Below are positions 52,669 through 63,532 of a DNA stretch of 64,000 bases, one piece after another. The position numbers and the translations under genes were made by a program. The notes below the pieces were generated by a model. The model saw nothing but the letters and a program-made list of their open reading frames with translations, made no database searches and was not told where the DNA came from. This DNA comes from Clostridiales bacterium (GTDB taxonomy: Bacteria; Bacillota; Clostridia; Lachnospirales; Lachnospiraceae). Within the stretch, counting starts at the first letter, position 1. Each line of letters starts with the position of its first letter. The stretch lies in contig JAJBUA010000033.1 in NCBI GenBank assembly GCA_020860565.1, positions 1 through 64,000 on the forward strand. The letters run 5' to 3'.

Positions 52669-55600
52669 CTATTCGCGACCGAGCAGTTCCTCAAACTCTT
52701 CTTTTGTCATCAGAATCTTCCTTGGTTTTGTTCCTTCCTCTCCTCCTACCACGCCCTCCTGGGCAAGCTGATCCATAATCCGCGCCGCGCGGTTATAGCC
52801 GATCTTAAACATCCGCTGGAGCATGCCGATTGAAGCCTTCTCCTTTTCGATGATAAATCTTCCGGCGTCCGCAAAATACTCATCGCGGCTGCTCTTTCCT
52901 CCTCCGGCAGACATCGTGGAGCTGTTCATCTTCTTCTCAATCTCCACATCATACATCGCGGCGCCTCCCTGTTCGGTCAGGAATTCGACCACCGACTGAA
53001 CTTCGGCGTCTGACACGAGAGCCCCCTGCACACGCTGAGGCTTCGGGTAACCCGCCGGATAAAAGAGCATATCTCCTCTGCCCAGAAGTTTCTCTGCTCC
53101 GTTCATATCGAGGATTGTCCGCGAGTCAACACCGGATGATACGGAAAAGGCAATCCGCGAAGGTACATTCGCCTTGATCAGACCTGTGATGACGTTCACC
53201 GAAGGACGCTGTGTGGCAATCACCAGATGTATGCCGCAGGCTCTCGCAAGCTGGGCCAGACGGCAGATCGCATCCTCGACCTCCCCGGACGCTACCATCA
53301 TCAGATCCGCAAGCTCATCGATGATGATCACGATCTGGGGCATCTTCTGTGGCTTTTTCTCGTCGTCGATATCTTTCAGTGCTTCCACTCTGGCATTAAA
53401 ACCCTTCAGATCCCGTACATTGTACTGCGCGAATTTCTTATAGCGGTCTGTCATCTCGGCGACCGCCCAGTTCAGCGCTCCCGCAGCTTTCTTCGGATCT
53501 GTGACAACCGGAATCAGCAGATGCGGGATCCCGTTATACACACTTAACTCTACCACCTTCGGATCCACCAGGATCATCCTGACCTCTTCCGGCTTTGATT
53601 TATAAATGATGCTCATAATCAGCGTGTTGATACAGACAGACTTACCGGACCCGGTCGCGCCGGCAATCAGCAGATGCGGCATCTTGGCGATATCCGTTAC
53701 GACTACCTGACCGCTGATATCCTTTCCTACTGCGAATGCCAGTCTGGAACTGTGATTTTTAAAGCTGTCTGATTCCAGAAGATCGCGCAGATATACCACT
53801 GTCGTTTCTTTATTTGGCACTTCGATCCCCACCGCGGATTTGCCCGGTATCGGAGCCTCGATCCGGATATCCTCCGCCGCCAGACTCAGCTTGATATCAT
53901 CTGCCAGACCTACGATCTTGCTGACCTTCACTCCCATCTCAGGATGCAGTTCATAACGTGTAACCGCCGGACCGCAGCTGATATTGGTCACAGTCACGCC
54001 GACGCCAAAAGTCCGCAGCGTCTGCTGAAGCTTGACTGCCGTATCACGGTACTCCTGCTCGGAACGCCCTCCCGACGTCCGCGCCGGTTTCTTTAACAGG
54101 CTCAATGGCGGGAAAACATATTCCTTCTTCGGCTCTGCTTCTTTTCTCTGGATCTCATCCAGTACCCCTGCTTCGCCGCTCTCTTCCTTCACTTCGCGCC
54201 GTCTCTGCTCCAGCTTCTTCTGCAGAGTTTCTGTCTCCGTCTCAATAATCTTGCCGCTGGCCGTCTCTACGCGCCGTTCGCCGCCCTGCACATAGAAACT
54301 TCCTCCCCGTGAGGTCGGCTTATCATAACCTTCATCGGACGGTATGAACTCCTCACCGGACGATGAGGACGTATCCGAAATAAACTCCTCACCAGTTAGT
54401 TCTGACGCATGGGGAGCAAACTCTCCGCCAGGCGATTCCGATGCGTTGCGAAGGAAGCCTCCGTCAGCCTCTTCCGGCATATAGCGAACGATCTCCGGAT
54501 CATCCGGTTCCGATCCTTCCTCTCTTTCCATGACTGAATTGCTGTCGGACGGTTCAATGGTAATTCCCTGAAAATCTCCCTCATACTCGCCCGCATCAAA
54601 ATCAATAATTTCTCCATCGAGATCCGGATCTGAAAATTCTCCGGAGAAAATACGGTCTTGTCCGCTGTCCTTCACCCCATATGTATTGTCGGTCATGGAA
54701 GATTCCTGATTGAGAATCACATGATTGAAGAAAGCTTCGTTATCTGAATTCCTGTCATGGAACGTGTCCGTTTCTCTATTCGAACCTTCCTTATCAGGCT
54801 CCTCCGTCTCCTGCGCAAACCGATGAATGCCCTCGTTCACCAGCTGCTGAGCCGACTCCGCCACGCCGACCACGGGGATTTCCTCAAAGGGGACTTCGTC
54901 CTCATCGGCCTCATTCCCGACATCTTCCTCCTCGGTATTCATATGGATGCTTCCGCTGAAAACATCTGCACGGGACACCGATTTTTCTTTCTCGCGCGCA
55001 CCCTTCTCTTCTTTTTTATTTTCCTTTTTCCTTCCTCTGGATGCGGCAGTATCCTGCACAGAGACGGCCTCTTCTCTTTTGATCCCGGCCATTTCTCCCT
55101 GCGCCGGGCTCATGCCGGATTCTACGCCGCCCTCCTCAAACCCCTCTCCGTCCATCCCAAATGACAGATCCGTCGAGGACAGATTGACGCCGCGCACTCT
55201 CTGCTGCTCTTCACGCCTCTTTCTTTCTTCATCCATCGCTTCCCGGCGTTCCCGCTGAATCTCCCGCCGCTTCCCGATATCCTCCTTTGCCCTGCGGTAT
55301 ACCGAACCGCTGCCACGTTTCACTGCTCGGACAAAAGACTTTTCGGTAATGCAGACGATGCTGATCACCAGAAGCACTGCGAGCACCAGAACCGCCCCCG
55401 CATCTCCGATCCCCGTCTGTAAGCACCAGAAAATGGCTCCTCCCACCAGGCCGCCGCCCCGGCCATTTTCAGAGGATATCTGATAAAACGCCAGAATACC
55501 TTCTTCCTCATCGGGACTGCCTGTAAGGAAGATCTGTACAAATGCCTGTGCAAACGCGCAGATGACCAGAAATGCCACGACCGAAGCGGCCAGCTTGCGC

Positions 55601-55905
55601 GCCGCCGTCCGGTTTCCCGGATTGGACATCGCAAAGGCCGTCGCGACAAATAAGCATAATGGGAACAAAAATCCCATAATCCCAAATAATCCCAGCTGAA
55701 CGCTGCGCAAAACATTACCGATCGAGCCGCACAGACGAAAATTACTCAAAAATAAAAGTCCGGCCAAAGCACATGACACAAGAATCACTACTTCGCTCCG
55801 GAGCAATTCATTCTCCTGCTCTTCTGCGATTATCTGGTTTTTCCTGGTTTTTCCCGACTTTGCTGTCCTCTGTTTTGTTGTCTGCTTCCTTTTCTGGGTC
55901 GCCAC
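52669..55905 (-). CDS. DNA translocase FtsK/SpoIIIE
   Basis: The protein has a short basic start, four membrane helices (about 35-190), a very long acidic and Glu/Ser-rich linker (about 210-600) with repeats of a GGEF/GEEF-type unit, an alpha-beta motor domain (about 610-1000) with Walker [14 protein letters not shown] and Walker [12 protein letters not shown], and a C-terminal winged-helix gamma domain (about 1015-1075) that reads polarity sequences. It pumps chromosomal DNA through the division or sporulation septum. I prefer the GTG at 55905, since AGGAGG is 10 nt upstream; an ATG at 55968 gives 21 more residues. Its neighbour is a TepA-like protease gene, as in Bacillus. Confidence 0.94.
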   Translation of the reverse strand: MATQKRKQTTKQRTAKSGKTRKNQIIAEEQENELLRSEVVILVSCALAGLLFLSNFRLCGSIGNVLRSVQLGLFGIMGFLFPLCLFVATAFAMSNPGNRTAARKLAASVVAFLVICAFAQAFVQIFLTGSPDEEEGILAFYQISSENGRGGGLVGGAIFWCLQTGIGDAGAVLVLAVLLVISIVCITEKSFVRAVKRGSGSVYRRAKEDIGKRREIQRERREAMDEERKRREEQQRVRGVNLSSTDLSFGMDGEGFEEGGVESGMSPAQGEMAGIKREEAVSVQDTAASRGRKKENKKEEKGAREKEKSVSRADVFSGSIHMNTEEEDVGNEADEDEVPFEEIPVVGVAESAQQLVNEGIHRFAQETEEPDKEGSNRETDTFHDRNSDNEAFFNHVILNQESSMTDNTYGVKDSGQDRIFSGEFSDPDLDGEIIDFDAGEYEGDFQGITIEPSDSNSVMEREEGSEPDDPEIVRYMPEEADGGFLRNASESPGGEFAPHASELTGEEFISDTSSSSGEEFIPSDEGYDKPTSRGGSFYVQGGERRVETASGKIIETETETLQKKLEQRRREVKEESGEAGVLDEIQRKEAEPKKEYVFPPLSLLKKPARTSGGRSEQEYRDTAVKLQQTLRTFGVGVTVTNISCGPAVTRYELHPEMGVKVSKIVGLADDIKLSLAAEDIRIEAPIPGKSAVGIEVPNKETTVVYLRDLLESDSFKNHSSRLAFAVGKDISGQVVVTDIAKMPHLLIAGATGSGKSVCINTLIMSIIYKSKPEEVRMILVDPKVVELSVYNGIPHLLIPVVTDPKKAAGALNWAVAEMTDRYKKFAQYNVRDLKGFNARVEALKDIDDEKKPQKMPQIVIIIDELADLMMVASGEVEDAICRLAQLARACGIHLVIATQRPSVNVITGLIKANVPSRIAFSVSSGVDSRTILDMNGAEKLLGRGDMLFYPAGYPKPQRVQGALVSDAEVQSVVEFLTEQGGAAMYDVEIEKKMNSSTMSAGGGKSSRDEYFADAGRFIIEKEKASIGMLQRMFKIGYNRAARIMDQLAQEGVVGGEEGTKPRKILMTKEEFEELLGRE

Positions 55906-56044
55906 GAATCCCCTGCCTCCTGTTCCCCTATCGGGATATTCACGGATCCCTGTTTTCCTCATCCGCAAATCTTTCCACGAACAGTATACAAAAAATCAGA
56001 GGGAATTGCAAGTTTCCCTCTTTAATCTCTGATTTTCTGTGATT

Positions 56045-56779
56045 TTACCCATTTTTCCCTTCATCGATCATCTGATACAATTTTCTCAGCGCGTCGCAGA
56101 TCCCGCCGACCGCATCGATCAGCCCGGCTTCCACGGCTTCAGAACCGACAAGCACTGTACCGAGATCCCTTGTCAGCATACGGGTATTGTGCATCAGTTT
56201 TTTTGCCTCATCATATCCCACACCGGAATGGGTGCTGATAAAACTCAGGATCCGATCCTGAATCATTTCAAAATATTCATAAGTCTGCGCCGTTCCGATC
56301 ACCATGCCATTCATGCGCACCGGATGGATCATCATGGTCCCCGTCGGCACGATAAACGAGTAATCGGTCGAAACTGCCAGCGGCACGCCGATCGAATGGC
56401 TCCCGCCCAGCACCAGTGAGACAGAAGGTATCGTCAGCGATGCGATCATCTCCGCAATGGCCAGTCCTGCGTCCACATCACCGCCAGATGTATTTAAGAG
56501 TACCAGCAGGCCGTCTATGCTGTCATCATCTTCCAGTTTCGCGAGCTGTGGGAGGACATGGTCATATTTGGTCGCCTTTGCATTTCCGGACAGATTTTCA
56601 TGTCCCTCCACCTCTCCGATAATCGAGAGCAGATGAATCTTGCGGCTGCCGCTGTTCTTTTCCAACGTCATCTGTCCATATTCCTGCAGTTTCTCATCAT
56701 CCTTCTGCTCAATCTCTCGTTCCGTCCTGCGTCTGGGCGAAAACGAACGGTTCTCCGTTTCTGAAGTGTTCATGCGCAT
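56045..56779 (-). CDS. tepA: ClpP-fold protease, TepA-like
   Basis: The 244-residue protein has a charged N-terminal tail (about 1-50) and a ClpP/crotonase fold: LLVLLNTSGGDVDAGLAIAE, then the Ser in GGSHSIGVPLA near residue 126 and the His in TMMIHPVRMNG near 150. The order fits the Ser-His centre of ClpP, though with GSHSIG instead of GxASMA. It is the translocation-enhancing protein type encoded next to spoIIIE in Bacillus, as here, and may act on membrane proteins or in forespore processes. It has no membrane helix. Confidence 0.82.
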   Translation of the reverse strand: MRMNTSETENRSFSPRRRTEREIEQKDDEKLQEYGQMTLEKNSGSRKIHLLSIIGEVEGHENLSGNAKATKYDHVLPQLAKLEDDDSIDGLLVLLNTSGGDVDAGLAIAEMIASLTIPSVSLVLGGSHSIGVPLAVSTDYSFIVPTGTMMIHPVRMNGMVIGTAQTYEYFEMIQDRILSFISTHSGVGYDEAKKLMHNTRMLTRDLGTVLVGSEAVEAGLIDAVGGICDALRKLYQMIDEGKNG

Positions 56780-56912
56780 GCATATTCCTTTCTGATCTTT
56801 TTCACTTTTTTGTACTCAGCTGCGTACCTTATTCATGTTAAGAAACACAGTTCCTGACATGGGCGAAATGTAACTTTTTCTATTATGCACACGCATAGCC
56901 TCTTTTATACCG

Positions 56913-56941
56913 TTGACTTTTTTTATTCCAGAGAATAAAAT
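56913..56941 (+). promoter_or_regulatory. Promoter of the small plus-strand gene
   Basis: TTGACT (56913-56918) and TAAAAT (56936-56941) with a 17-bp spacer, about 80 bp before the chosen ATG. Confidence 0.6.
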
Positions 56942-57019
56942 AAGATATAGACAACAGACAGATTTTGTCATTTGTCATCTATGGTACACGTATTCAGAAG
57001 GATCAGGGGAGGATCAAGA

Positions 57020-57466
57020 ATGGCTATGAACTGGAAAGAAGAATATATCGCAGCGCTCGATGAAGCGAAGCTGTTTGAAAACTCAGGTCACCGCACACGT
57101 TTTAAAGAACTGTTGGACTGCTACGGCGGCTTTCCTTTTTTTACGAAAGGTCTCTGTAAATGCATCTATATGTCCGCGTGGGATGAGGACCATTTTGTCA
57201 TTATGCTGGAAACGCTGACCGACATGAGTCTCGGCAGAGAACGGGGAACCGGCGAAATGACCGCCAAAGGCGATTCTCTCGCGATCGAACATACCGAAGA
57301 CGGGGAATATTATCTCTATCAGCTTTCCATCGCCCTCCTGAACGATCAGCCGTGGGAGCCTGATCCGCATGCTGCACTCTCCGATGACTATCGTTACATC
57401 GTGACTCAGACGTTAAAGGCTGCCGAGGTGATCGATCAGGCTGATATCCAGCATCCGAAGGAATAA
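57020..57466 (+). CDS. Conserved hypothetical protein
   Basis: A 148-residue soluble acidic protein I cannot place in a named family. It begins MAMNWKEEYIAALDEAKLFE, has a Cys/Gly-rich part LLDCYGGFPFFTKGLCKCIY near 30-50, and ends in a helical YRYIVTQTLKAAEVIDQAD. There is no signal or membrane segment. The start at 57020 is chosen for GGGGAGG 7 nt upstream. It is the only plus-strand gene between 19 and 64 kb apart from the two-component pair, with its own promoter, and ends two bases from the convergent holA gene. Confidence 0.75.
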   Translation: MAMNWKEEYIAALDEAKLFENSGHRTRFKELLDCYGGFPFFTKGLCKCIYMSAWDEDHFVIMLETLTDMSLGRERGTGEMTAKGDSLAIEHTEDGEYYLYQLSIALLNDQPWEPDPHAALSDDYRYIVTQTLKAAEVIDQADIQHPKE

Positions 57467-57468
57467 AT

Positions 57469-58443
57469 CTATTTTGCATTTCCTGTAATTAAAAGCTCCA
57501 CAGCAAGCCGGTCTTCCAGGCGTCCGCTTTTTACCGCTTCTTCCATGTCCACACACAGTTCTACATAGGAAAGAATTTCTTCTCTGGTAAAACGCTTCGC
57601 CTGAGACAGAGCACGCCCAACGATAAAAGGCTGAATCTTCAGCCTGGACGCAATCGTCCCGCGATCCATACTCTGGGCAGCCAGCTCTTTGACCTGCAGG
57701 ATCTGATTAAACTGCCGCGCGATCAGAAAGAGGATCCTCATCGGCGGTTCTTTTAAGGACAGCAGATCTTCATACAGATCCATCGCACGTCTTGTCTGTC
57801 CATTGGCAATCGCCGCAATCATCTCAAAGATCTTGCCGGTAATGTGTTCGGAGCAGATTGTACGGATATCATCCTGCGTTACCACCTCACGGCTCCCTGT
57901 GTAACTGATCAGCTTTTCCAGTTCCATACGGATATTTTCCATATCGTCACCGACCAGGCCGAGAAAGAATTCCATATCTCTCGCGGTTATTTTTTTTCCT
58001 TCTTTTGCCAACAGCCCGCCCGCCCACCGGGCAAGCTGTGCGGCATTCTGGCGATTCAGCTCAGCTACATAGCCAATCTCTTTTACCTTCTTATATAACC
58101 GACTCCGTTTATCCACCTCAGACTCGACAAAAAGCAGGCACGCCGTATCCGGCATCTGCGGAAGATATTTGACAAGAGCGTCTCCCCCGCTCTTAAAAAG
58201 ACCGCTGTCCTCCAGCAGGATCAGCCGCCGCTCCGCGAAAAAGGGCATCGTGTCCGCCAGACGGATCACTTCGTCAATATCCGGATTTTTCCCTGCAAAA
58301 GAAGCAAAATTCATGGTGTCCCCGCAGGTGATCGCTTCCTTCAGGCGATTTTTGTAGCTGTTTTTTAAGAACGCCTCCTCCCCGTATAAAAGGTAGGCGG
58401 GACGGAAATGCTGATCCTTAATGTCCTGATTTAATGTCTGCAT
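57469..58443 (-). CDS. holA: DNA polymerase III delta subunit
   Basis: The 324-residue protein is HolA: LYGEEAFLKNSYKNRLKEAI near the start, then ADTMPFFAERRLILLEDSGL, the second domain with LVGDDMENIRMELEKLISYT, and the collar domain with FLIARQFNQILQVKELA and SGRLEDRLAVELLI at the end. It opens the sliding clamp as part of the clamp loader. It follows ppdK by 170 bp with a terminator hairpin between, and ends next to the plus-strand gene. Confidence 0.95.
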   Translation of the reverse strand: MQTLNQDIKDQHFRPAYLLYGEEAFLKNSYKNRLKEAITCGDTMNFASFAGKNPDIDEVIRLADTMPFFAERRLILLEDSGLFKSGGDALVKYLPQMPDTACLLFVESEVDKRSRLYKKVKEIGYVAELNRQNAAQLARWAGGLLAKEGKKITARDMEFFLGLVGDDMENIRMELEKLISYTGSREVVTQDDIRTICSEHITGKIFEMIAAIANGQTRRAMDLYEDLLSLKEPPMRILFLIARQFNQILQVKELAAQSMDRGTIASRLKIQPFIVGRALSQAKRFTREEILSYVELCVDMEEAVKSGRLEDRLAVELLITGNAK

Positions 58444-58491
58444 GGGTGTGTACCTCCTGGGAAGTAAGTTTTAAAACTCAAGAAGTAGTGC

Positions 58492-58526
58492 AAAGCCGTT
58501 CACAGACTTCAGTCGTGAACGGCTTT
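58492..58526 (-). terminator. Terminator between ppdK and holA
   Basis: AAAGCCGTTCAC (58492-58503) and GTGAACGGCTTT (58515-58526) form a perfect 12-bp stem. The longer T run is on the plus strand; on the minus strand only TTT follows. It lies after the ppdK end at 58613, so it fits a terminator of that gene, and works in both directions. Confidence 0.65.
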
Positions 58527-58612
58527 TTATGTACTCATTTCTCTGAAATAACTGTCTCCGCTAAACAGACACCTGCTTATAACGGAACGCCCGTTCAGGC
58601 GGGAGAAAAAAC

Positions 58613-61240
58613 CTACTTACTCGCAATCGCTGCCTGCGCCGCCGCCAGTCTGGCAATCGGTACGCGGAACGGAGATCAGGATACATAATCCAGTCCGAGT
58701 TTATGGCAGAACTCTACGGACGACGGATCTCCTCCGTGCTCGCCACAGATGCCCACATGCAGATCCGGACGGACGGATTTGCCCAGTTTCACTGCCATCT
58801 CCATCAGCTTGCCGACGCCGACCTGATCGAGTTTGGCGAATGGATCGTTCTCCAGAATCTTGGCATCATAGTAAGCGTTCAGGAACTTACCGGCGTCGTC
58901 ACGTGAGAAGCCGTAAGTCATCTGCGTCAGATCGTTGGTGCCAAAGCAGAAGAACTCCGCTTCCTTCGCGATCTCATCCGCAGTCAGCGCCGCTCTCGGA
59001 ATCTCGATCATCGTACCCACATGGTACTTCAGATCGGAACCGGCAGCCGCAATCTCCGCGTCCGCGGTTTCGACTACAGTCTTTTTACAATATTTGAGTT
59101 CCTTGATATCACCGATCAGCGGGATCATGATCTCCGGAACGATATCCCAGTCCGGATGAGCATTCTTCACGTTGATTGCCGCACGGATCACAGCCTTTGT
59201 CTGCATCACGGCGATCTCCGGATAAGTGACAGCCAGACGGCATCCGCGGTGACCCATCATCGGGTTGAATTCATGCAGGGCGTCACAGATCGCCCGAATC
59301 TCTTCTGCGGTCTTGCCCTTTGCCTTTGCGAGCTTCTCAATATCCGCCTCTTCGGTCGGTACAAACTCATGTAACGGCGGATCCAGGAAACGGATCGTAA
59401 CCGGGTTGCCTTCCATCGCCTCATAGAGCTTCTCGAAATCACCCTGCTGCAACGGCAGGATTTTCTCCAGTGCCACTTCTCTCTCCTCAACGGTATCGGA
59501 GCAGATCATCTCGCGGAACGCGTCAATGCGGTCGCCTTCAAAGAACATATGCTCGGTACGGCAAAGGCCGATACCTTCTGCTCCCAGCTCGCGCGCCTTT
59601 TTCGCATCCGTCGGCGTGTCGGAGTTTGTGCGGACCTTCAATGTCCGGTACTCATCCGCCCAGGCCATGATCCGGCCAAATTCACCGGCGATCTTTGCTT
59701 CTACAGTCGGGATCGCACCGTCATAGACGCAACCGGTAGAGCCGTCGAAGGAAATCACATCGCCCTCATGATATTCTTTGCCAGCCAGCGTAAATTTCTT
59801 ATTTGCTTCATCCATCACGATATCTCCACAGCCGGATACGCAGCAGGCGCCCATACCGCGCGCAACTACCGCCGCATGAGAGGTCATGCCGCCGCGGACG
59901 GTCAGAATACCCTGCGAAGCCTTCATACCGGTAATATCCTCCGGCGAGGTCTCCAGACGGACCAGAACAACCTTCTCTCCTCTTGCCGCCCAGTTTTCCG
60001 CATCCTCAGCGGTAAAGACAATCTTACCGCAGGCTGCGCCGGGTGCCGCGCCCAGAGCCTTGGCAATCGGCGTCGCAGCCTTCAGAGCCGCAGTATCAAA
60101 GGTCGGATGCAGCAGCGAATCCAGATTACGCGGATCAATCATCGCGACCGCTTCCTGCGGCGTGCGCATACCCTCGTCAACCAGATCGCAGGCAATCTTC
60201 AAAGCCGCCTGAGCGGTTCTCTTACCGTTTCTTGTCTGCAGCATATACAGTTTACCGTGCTCCACCGTAAACTCCATATCCTGCATGTCTCTGTAATGGT
60301 TCTCCAATGTCGCGCAAACATCTTTAAACTGAGCGAACGCCTCCGGGAATTTTTCCTCCATCTCTGTGATGTGCATGGGGGTACGCACACCTGCCACAAC
60401 GTCTTCGCCCTGCGCGTTCGTCAGGAACTCTCCGAACAGGCCCTTCGCTCCCGTCGCCGGGTCGCGGGTAAATGCAACACCGGTGCCGCAGTCGTCGCCC
60501 ATATTGCCGAAAGCCATCGACTGCACGTTAACAGCGGTTCCCCAGGAGTACGGGATATCGTTGTCACGACGGTATACATTGGCGCGGGGGTTGTCCCAGG
60601 AACGGAATACCGCCTTGATCGCGCCCATCAGCTGCTCCCTCGGGTCATCCGGGAACGGAGCACCGATCTTGGACTGATACTCAGCCTTAAACTGGTTTGC
60701 CAGTACCTTCAGGTCATCCGCTGTCAGTTCCACATCCTGCTTTACGCCTTTTTCTTCTTTCATCTTGTCGATCAGCGCTTCAAAATACTTCTTTCCGACC
60801 TCCATAACAACATCGGAATACATCTGAATAAATCTCCGGTAGCAATCCCAGGCCCAACGGGGGTTGTTGGACTGTCTGGCGATGACATTGACAACGTCTT
60901 CATTCAGACCCAGGTTTAAGATGGTATCCATCATACCCGGCATGGACGCGCGCGCTCCGGAACGCACTGACACCAACAACGGATTCTCAAAACTGCCGAA
61001 CTTCTTGCCGGTAATCTCCTCCATCTTTACGATGTACTCATTAATCTGAGCCTGAATCTCATCGTTGATCTCGCGGCCATCCTCATAATACTGAGTGCAG
61101 GCCTCTGTCGTGATGGTAAAGCCCTGCGGAACCGGAAGACCGATATTGGTCATCTCCGCAAGGTTGGCGCCCTTGCCGCCGAGAAGGTTTCTCATGCCGG
61201 CATCGCCTTCGGTGAATAAATATACCCACTTCTTTGCCAT
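58613..61240 (-). CDS. ppdK: Pyruvate, phosphate dikinase with in-frame UGA codon
   Basis: The protein is PPDK, which links pyruvate, ATP and phosphate with PEP, AMP and PPi. It has an ATP-grasp domain (about 1-340), the phosphohistidine domain with GGMTSHAAVVAR (His near 455) and the PEP/pyruvate barrel (about 510-875), where the catalytic Cys832 in GICGEHGG is present. At codon 855 (58678-58676) there is TGA, where the family has the Cys of VSCSPFRVPIARL. After it the frame goes on with SPFRVPIARLAAAQAAIASK to TAG at 58615-58613. With the UGA read through, the length is 875, equal to the family norm; without it, 854 residues. Either UGA encodes selenocysteine or this is a truncated allele. 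Confidence 0.93.
58636..58665 (-). promoter_or_regulatory. Candidate SECIS-like hairpin after the ppdK UGA codon
   Basis: Ten bases after the UGA, the mRNA can pair GCG/CGC, CCG/CGG and GCCA/UGGC (10 bp in three helices), with the tip about 24 nt from the UGA and a G among the first two bases of the AGACU apical loop. That fits the general rules for bacterial SECIS elements. The stretch also codes for a conserved Ala-rich peptide and is GC-rich, so a stem could form by chance. Confidence 0.3.
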
Positions 61241-61282
61241 TGGTTTTTCCTCCTGATTTGTAGTTTTCTATATCCCAGCTTT

Positions 61283-61310
61283 AGTATAGCATACTTTTAA
61301 ATGGCGTAAA
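61283..61310 (-). promoter_or_regulatory. Promoter of ppdK
   Basis: On the minus strand TTTACG (61310-61305) and TATACT (61288-61283) with a 16-bp spacer, about 45 bp before the ATG. Confidence 0.6.
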
Positions 61311-61338
61311 GTTTTTTTTTGAAAAATATAGGCAAAAA

Positions 61339-61890
61339 CTAGTCATATTGAATGCGTTTTTTTGTTTCTTTTGCGGAATCTTCGCTCACCAGCAGCCGCA
61401 CCAGCTCCAGTCCCAGATCAATCGCGAATCCCAGTCCGCGGGCGGTCGTAATATTGCCGTCGGTCACCACTCCCTGTGTCGTATAAATACCTCCGCGAAA
61501 TTCGCTCTCGCATCCCGGGAAACAGGTCGCCGTCTTTCCCTCAAGGAATCCATGCCGCCCCAGCACGACACCGGGAGCCGCACAGATCGCCGCAATCCGT
61601 CTCCCATCTGTCTGCGCCTGTCTTAATCCATCAATTAACGGCTTACACGCTGACAGATGTTCCGATCCGGGCAGCCCTCCCGGCAGAAAGATCACGTCTC
61701 CGTCTGAAAAATCCACATCCTCTACCACGGCATCCGCCTGAATGCGAATTCCGTGTGAACTGACGATCTCCTTACGCTGCTCCACCGATACCAGGATCGT
61801 TTCCACCTGATTTCGTCTCAAAATGTCAACCACACTCAGGCACTCCACTTCTTCTGTGCCATCCGCGATCATCGCGTATACTTTTGCCAT
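61339..61890 (-). CDS. DJ-1/PfpI family protein
   Basis: The 183-residue protein has the DJ-1 layout: MAKVYAMIADGTEEVECLSV at the start with the conserved Glu (near residue 15), FLPGGLPGSEHLS near 70, and the nucleophile Cys in AAICAAPGVVLG near 103, then CFPGCE and ARGLGFAIDLGLELVRLL. Members act as protein or metabolite repair enzymes (deglycase or ThiJ-like); the role here is unknown. The start at 61890 is chosen for AGGAGGAG 6 nt upstream; a 30-codon longer frame is rejected. It lies between glyS and ppdK. Confidence 0.92.
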   Translation of the reverse strand: MAKVYAMIADGTEEVECLSVVDILRRNQVETILVSVEQRKEIVSSHGIRIQADAVVEDVDFSDGDVIFLPGGLPGSEHLSACKPLIDGLRQAQTDGRRIAAICAAPGVVLGRHGFLEGKTATCFPGCESEFRGGIYTTQGVVTDGNITTARGLGFAIDLGLELVRLLVSEDSAKETKKRIQYD

Positions 61891-62069
61891 TCCATCTCCT
61901 CCTACTGATAATAATTTTTTGTTTCTTTTAAATGATTTTGCGGACCGCGCACAAACGCGATCCGCTTGTTCATACCCCATGACCCGTCCGAAGTCAGTAT
62001 GTCCTTGCGTGCGGGCACGCAGTCTATACCGCCGCCGTCCGGGACTTTCCTGGTAAACTTATTCTTAAA

Positions 62070-63458
62070 TTAAAAGCGAAACTTCTCTTCAAAATAGCCC
62101 TTTAATTCCGCAATCGGAATTCTCACCTGCTCCATCGTATCACGGTCACGCACGGTCACCGCCTGATCCTGTTCCGACTCAAAGTCATACGTCACGCAGA
62201 ACGGCGTACCGATCTCATCCTGTCTGCGGTATCTCTTACCGATATTGCCTCTGTCATCATACTCACAATTATAGTATTTGCAGAGTTCTGTATAAATCCT
62301 TTCCGCGCCCTCATTCAGCTTCTTGGACAATGGAAGTACGCCGATCTTCACCGGAGCAATCGCCGGGTGGAAATGCAGTACGGTACGTACATCGCCCTCA
62401 CCGATCTCTTCCTCATCATAAGCCGCACACAGGAATGCCAGCGTCACACGATCCGCTCCCAGTGACGGCTCGATCACGTACGGAATATATTTTTCCTTCT
62501 GTTCATCATCAAAATAGGTCATATCCTGACCGGAAGTATTCTGATGCTGGGTCAGATCATAGTCTGTGCGGTCCGCAATTCCCCAGAGCTCACCCCAGCC
62601 GAACGGGAAGAGGAATTCGATATCTGTGGTTCCCTTGCTGTAGAAGCAAAGCTCCTCCGGCGAATGGTCGCGCAGACGCATCTCATCTTCCTTAATGCCC
62701 AGAGACAGCAGCCAGTCACGGCAGAAGCCTCTCCAGTACTGGAACCATTCCAGATCAGTACCCGGCTTGCAAAAAAATTCCAGTTCCATCTGTTCAAACT
62801 CGCGGGTACGGAAGGTAAAGTTACCTGGCGTAATCTCGTTGCGGAACGACTTGCCGATCTGTCCGATGCCGAAAGGTACCTTTTTACGGGATGTACGCTG
62901 AACATTCTTAAAATTAACAAAGATGCCCTGCGCGGTCTCCGGACGCAGATAAACGGTATTCTTTGCGTCCTCTGTTACGCCCTGGAAGGTCTTGAACATC
63001 AGGTTGAACTGACGGATATCGGTAAAATCGTGCTTACCGCAGGACGGGCAGGGAATCTGGTTATCTTCGATATACTGTTTCATCTGCTCCTGACTCCAGC
63101 CGTCGACGGTTCCCTCGATGGTAATGCCTTTTTCTTCCATATAATCTTCGATCAGCTTGTCGGCGCGGAAACGCTCTTTGCAGGCCTTGCAGTCCATCAG
63201 CGGGTCGGAAAAGCCGCCCAGATGTCCGGATGCCACCCAGGTCTGTGAATTCATCAGGATTGCGCAGTCAACACCCACGTTCCAGGGGCTCTCCTGCACG
63301 AATTTCTGCCACCAGGCGCGTTTGACATTATTTTTCAGCTCCACGCCGAGATTGCCGTAATCCCAGGTGTTGGCAAGTCCGCCGTATATCTCCGAACCCG
63401 GGTATACAAAGCCTCGGTTTTTTGCCAGAGCTACGATTTTTTCCATTGTCTTTTCCAT
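62070..63458 (-). CDS. glyS: Glycine--tRNA ligase
   Basis: The 462-residue protein is the single-chain dimeric class II glycyl-tRNA synthetase. It has [18 protein letters not shown] near the start, [36 protein letters not shown] (motif 2), [16 protein letters not shown] (motif 3) and an anticodon-binding domain from about 365. A zinc-like Cys pair lies in CKAC and CPSCG. It loads tRNA-Gly. Upstream is palindromic element B; I see no T-box signature in the 283-bp gap to recO. RBS GGAGAGAGG precedes the ATG. Confidence 0.97.
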   Translation of the reverse strand: MEKTMEKIVALAKNRGFVYPGSEIYGGLANTWDYGNLGVELKNNVKRAWWQKFVQESPWNVGVDCAILMNSQTWVASGHLGGFSDPLMDCKACKERFRADKLIEDYMEEKGITIEGTVDGWSQEQMKQYIEDNQIPCPSCGKHDFTDIRQFNLMFKTFQGVTEDAKNTVYLRPETAQGIFVNFKNVQRTSRKKVPFGIGQIGKSFRNEITPGNFTFRTREFEQMELEFFCKPGTDLEWFQYWRGFCRDWLLSLGIKEDEMRLRDHSPEELCFYSKGTTDIEFLFPFGWGELWGIADRTDYDLTQHQNTSGQDMTYFDDEQKEKYIPYVIEPSLGADRVTLAFLCAAYDEEEIGEGDVRTVLHFHPAIAPVKIGVLPLSKKLNEGAERIYTELCKYYNCEYDDRGNIGKRYRRQDEIGTPFCVTYDFESEQDQAVTVRDRDTMEQVRIPIAELKGYFEEKFRF

Positions 63459-63532
63459 CTCAGATTTCCTCTCTCCTCTTTTTTATCAGACAGGGAGTTA
63501 TAACTCCTCTGTTCTTTATTGATGTTCCATCC

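Noticed and set aside
58655-58700. The UGA in ppdK as replacement of the catalytic Cys
   Set aside because: The catalytic Cys of PPDK is the one in GICGEHGG, which is present 23 residues earlier. The UGA takes the place of a second conserved Cys.
59549-60919. Long plus-strand open frame (456 codons) opposite ppdK
   Set aside because: It is antisense to conserved PPDK domains, with no recognisable protein features.
58613-61240. General reassignment of UGA to Trp in this organism
   Set aside because: TGA is used as a true stop in several intact genes here, such as stp, fmt and the overlapping permease/ATPase pair, and Trp is encoded by TGG throughout.
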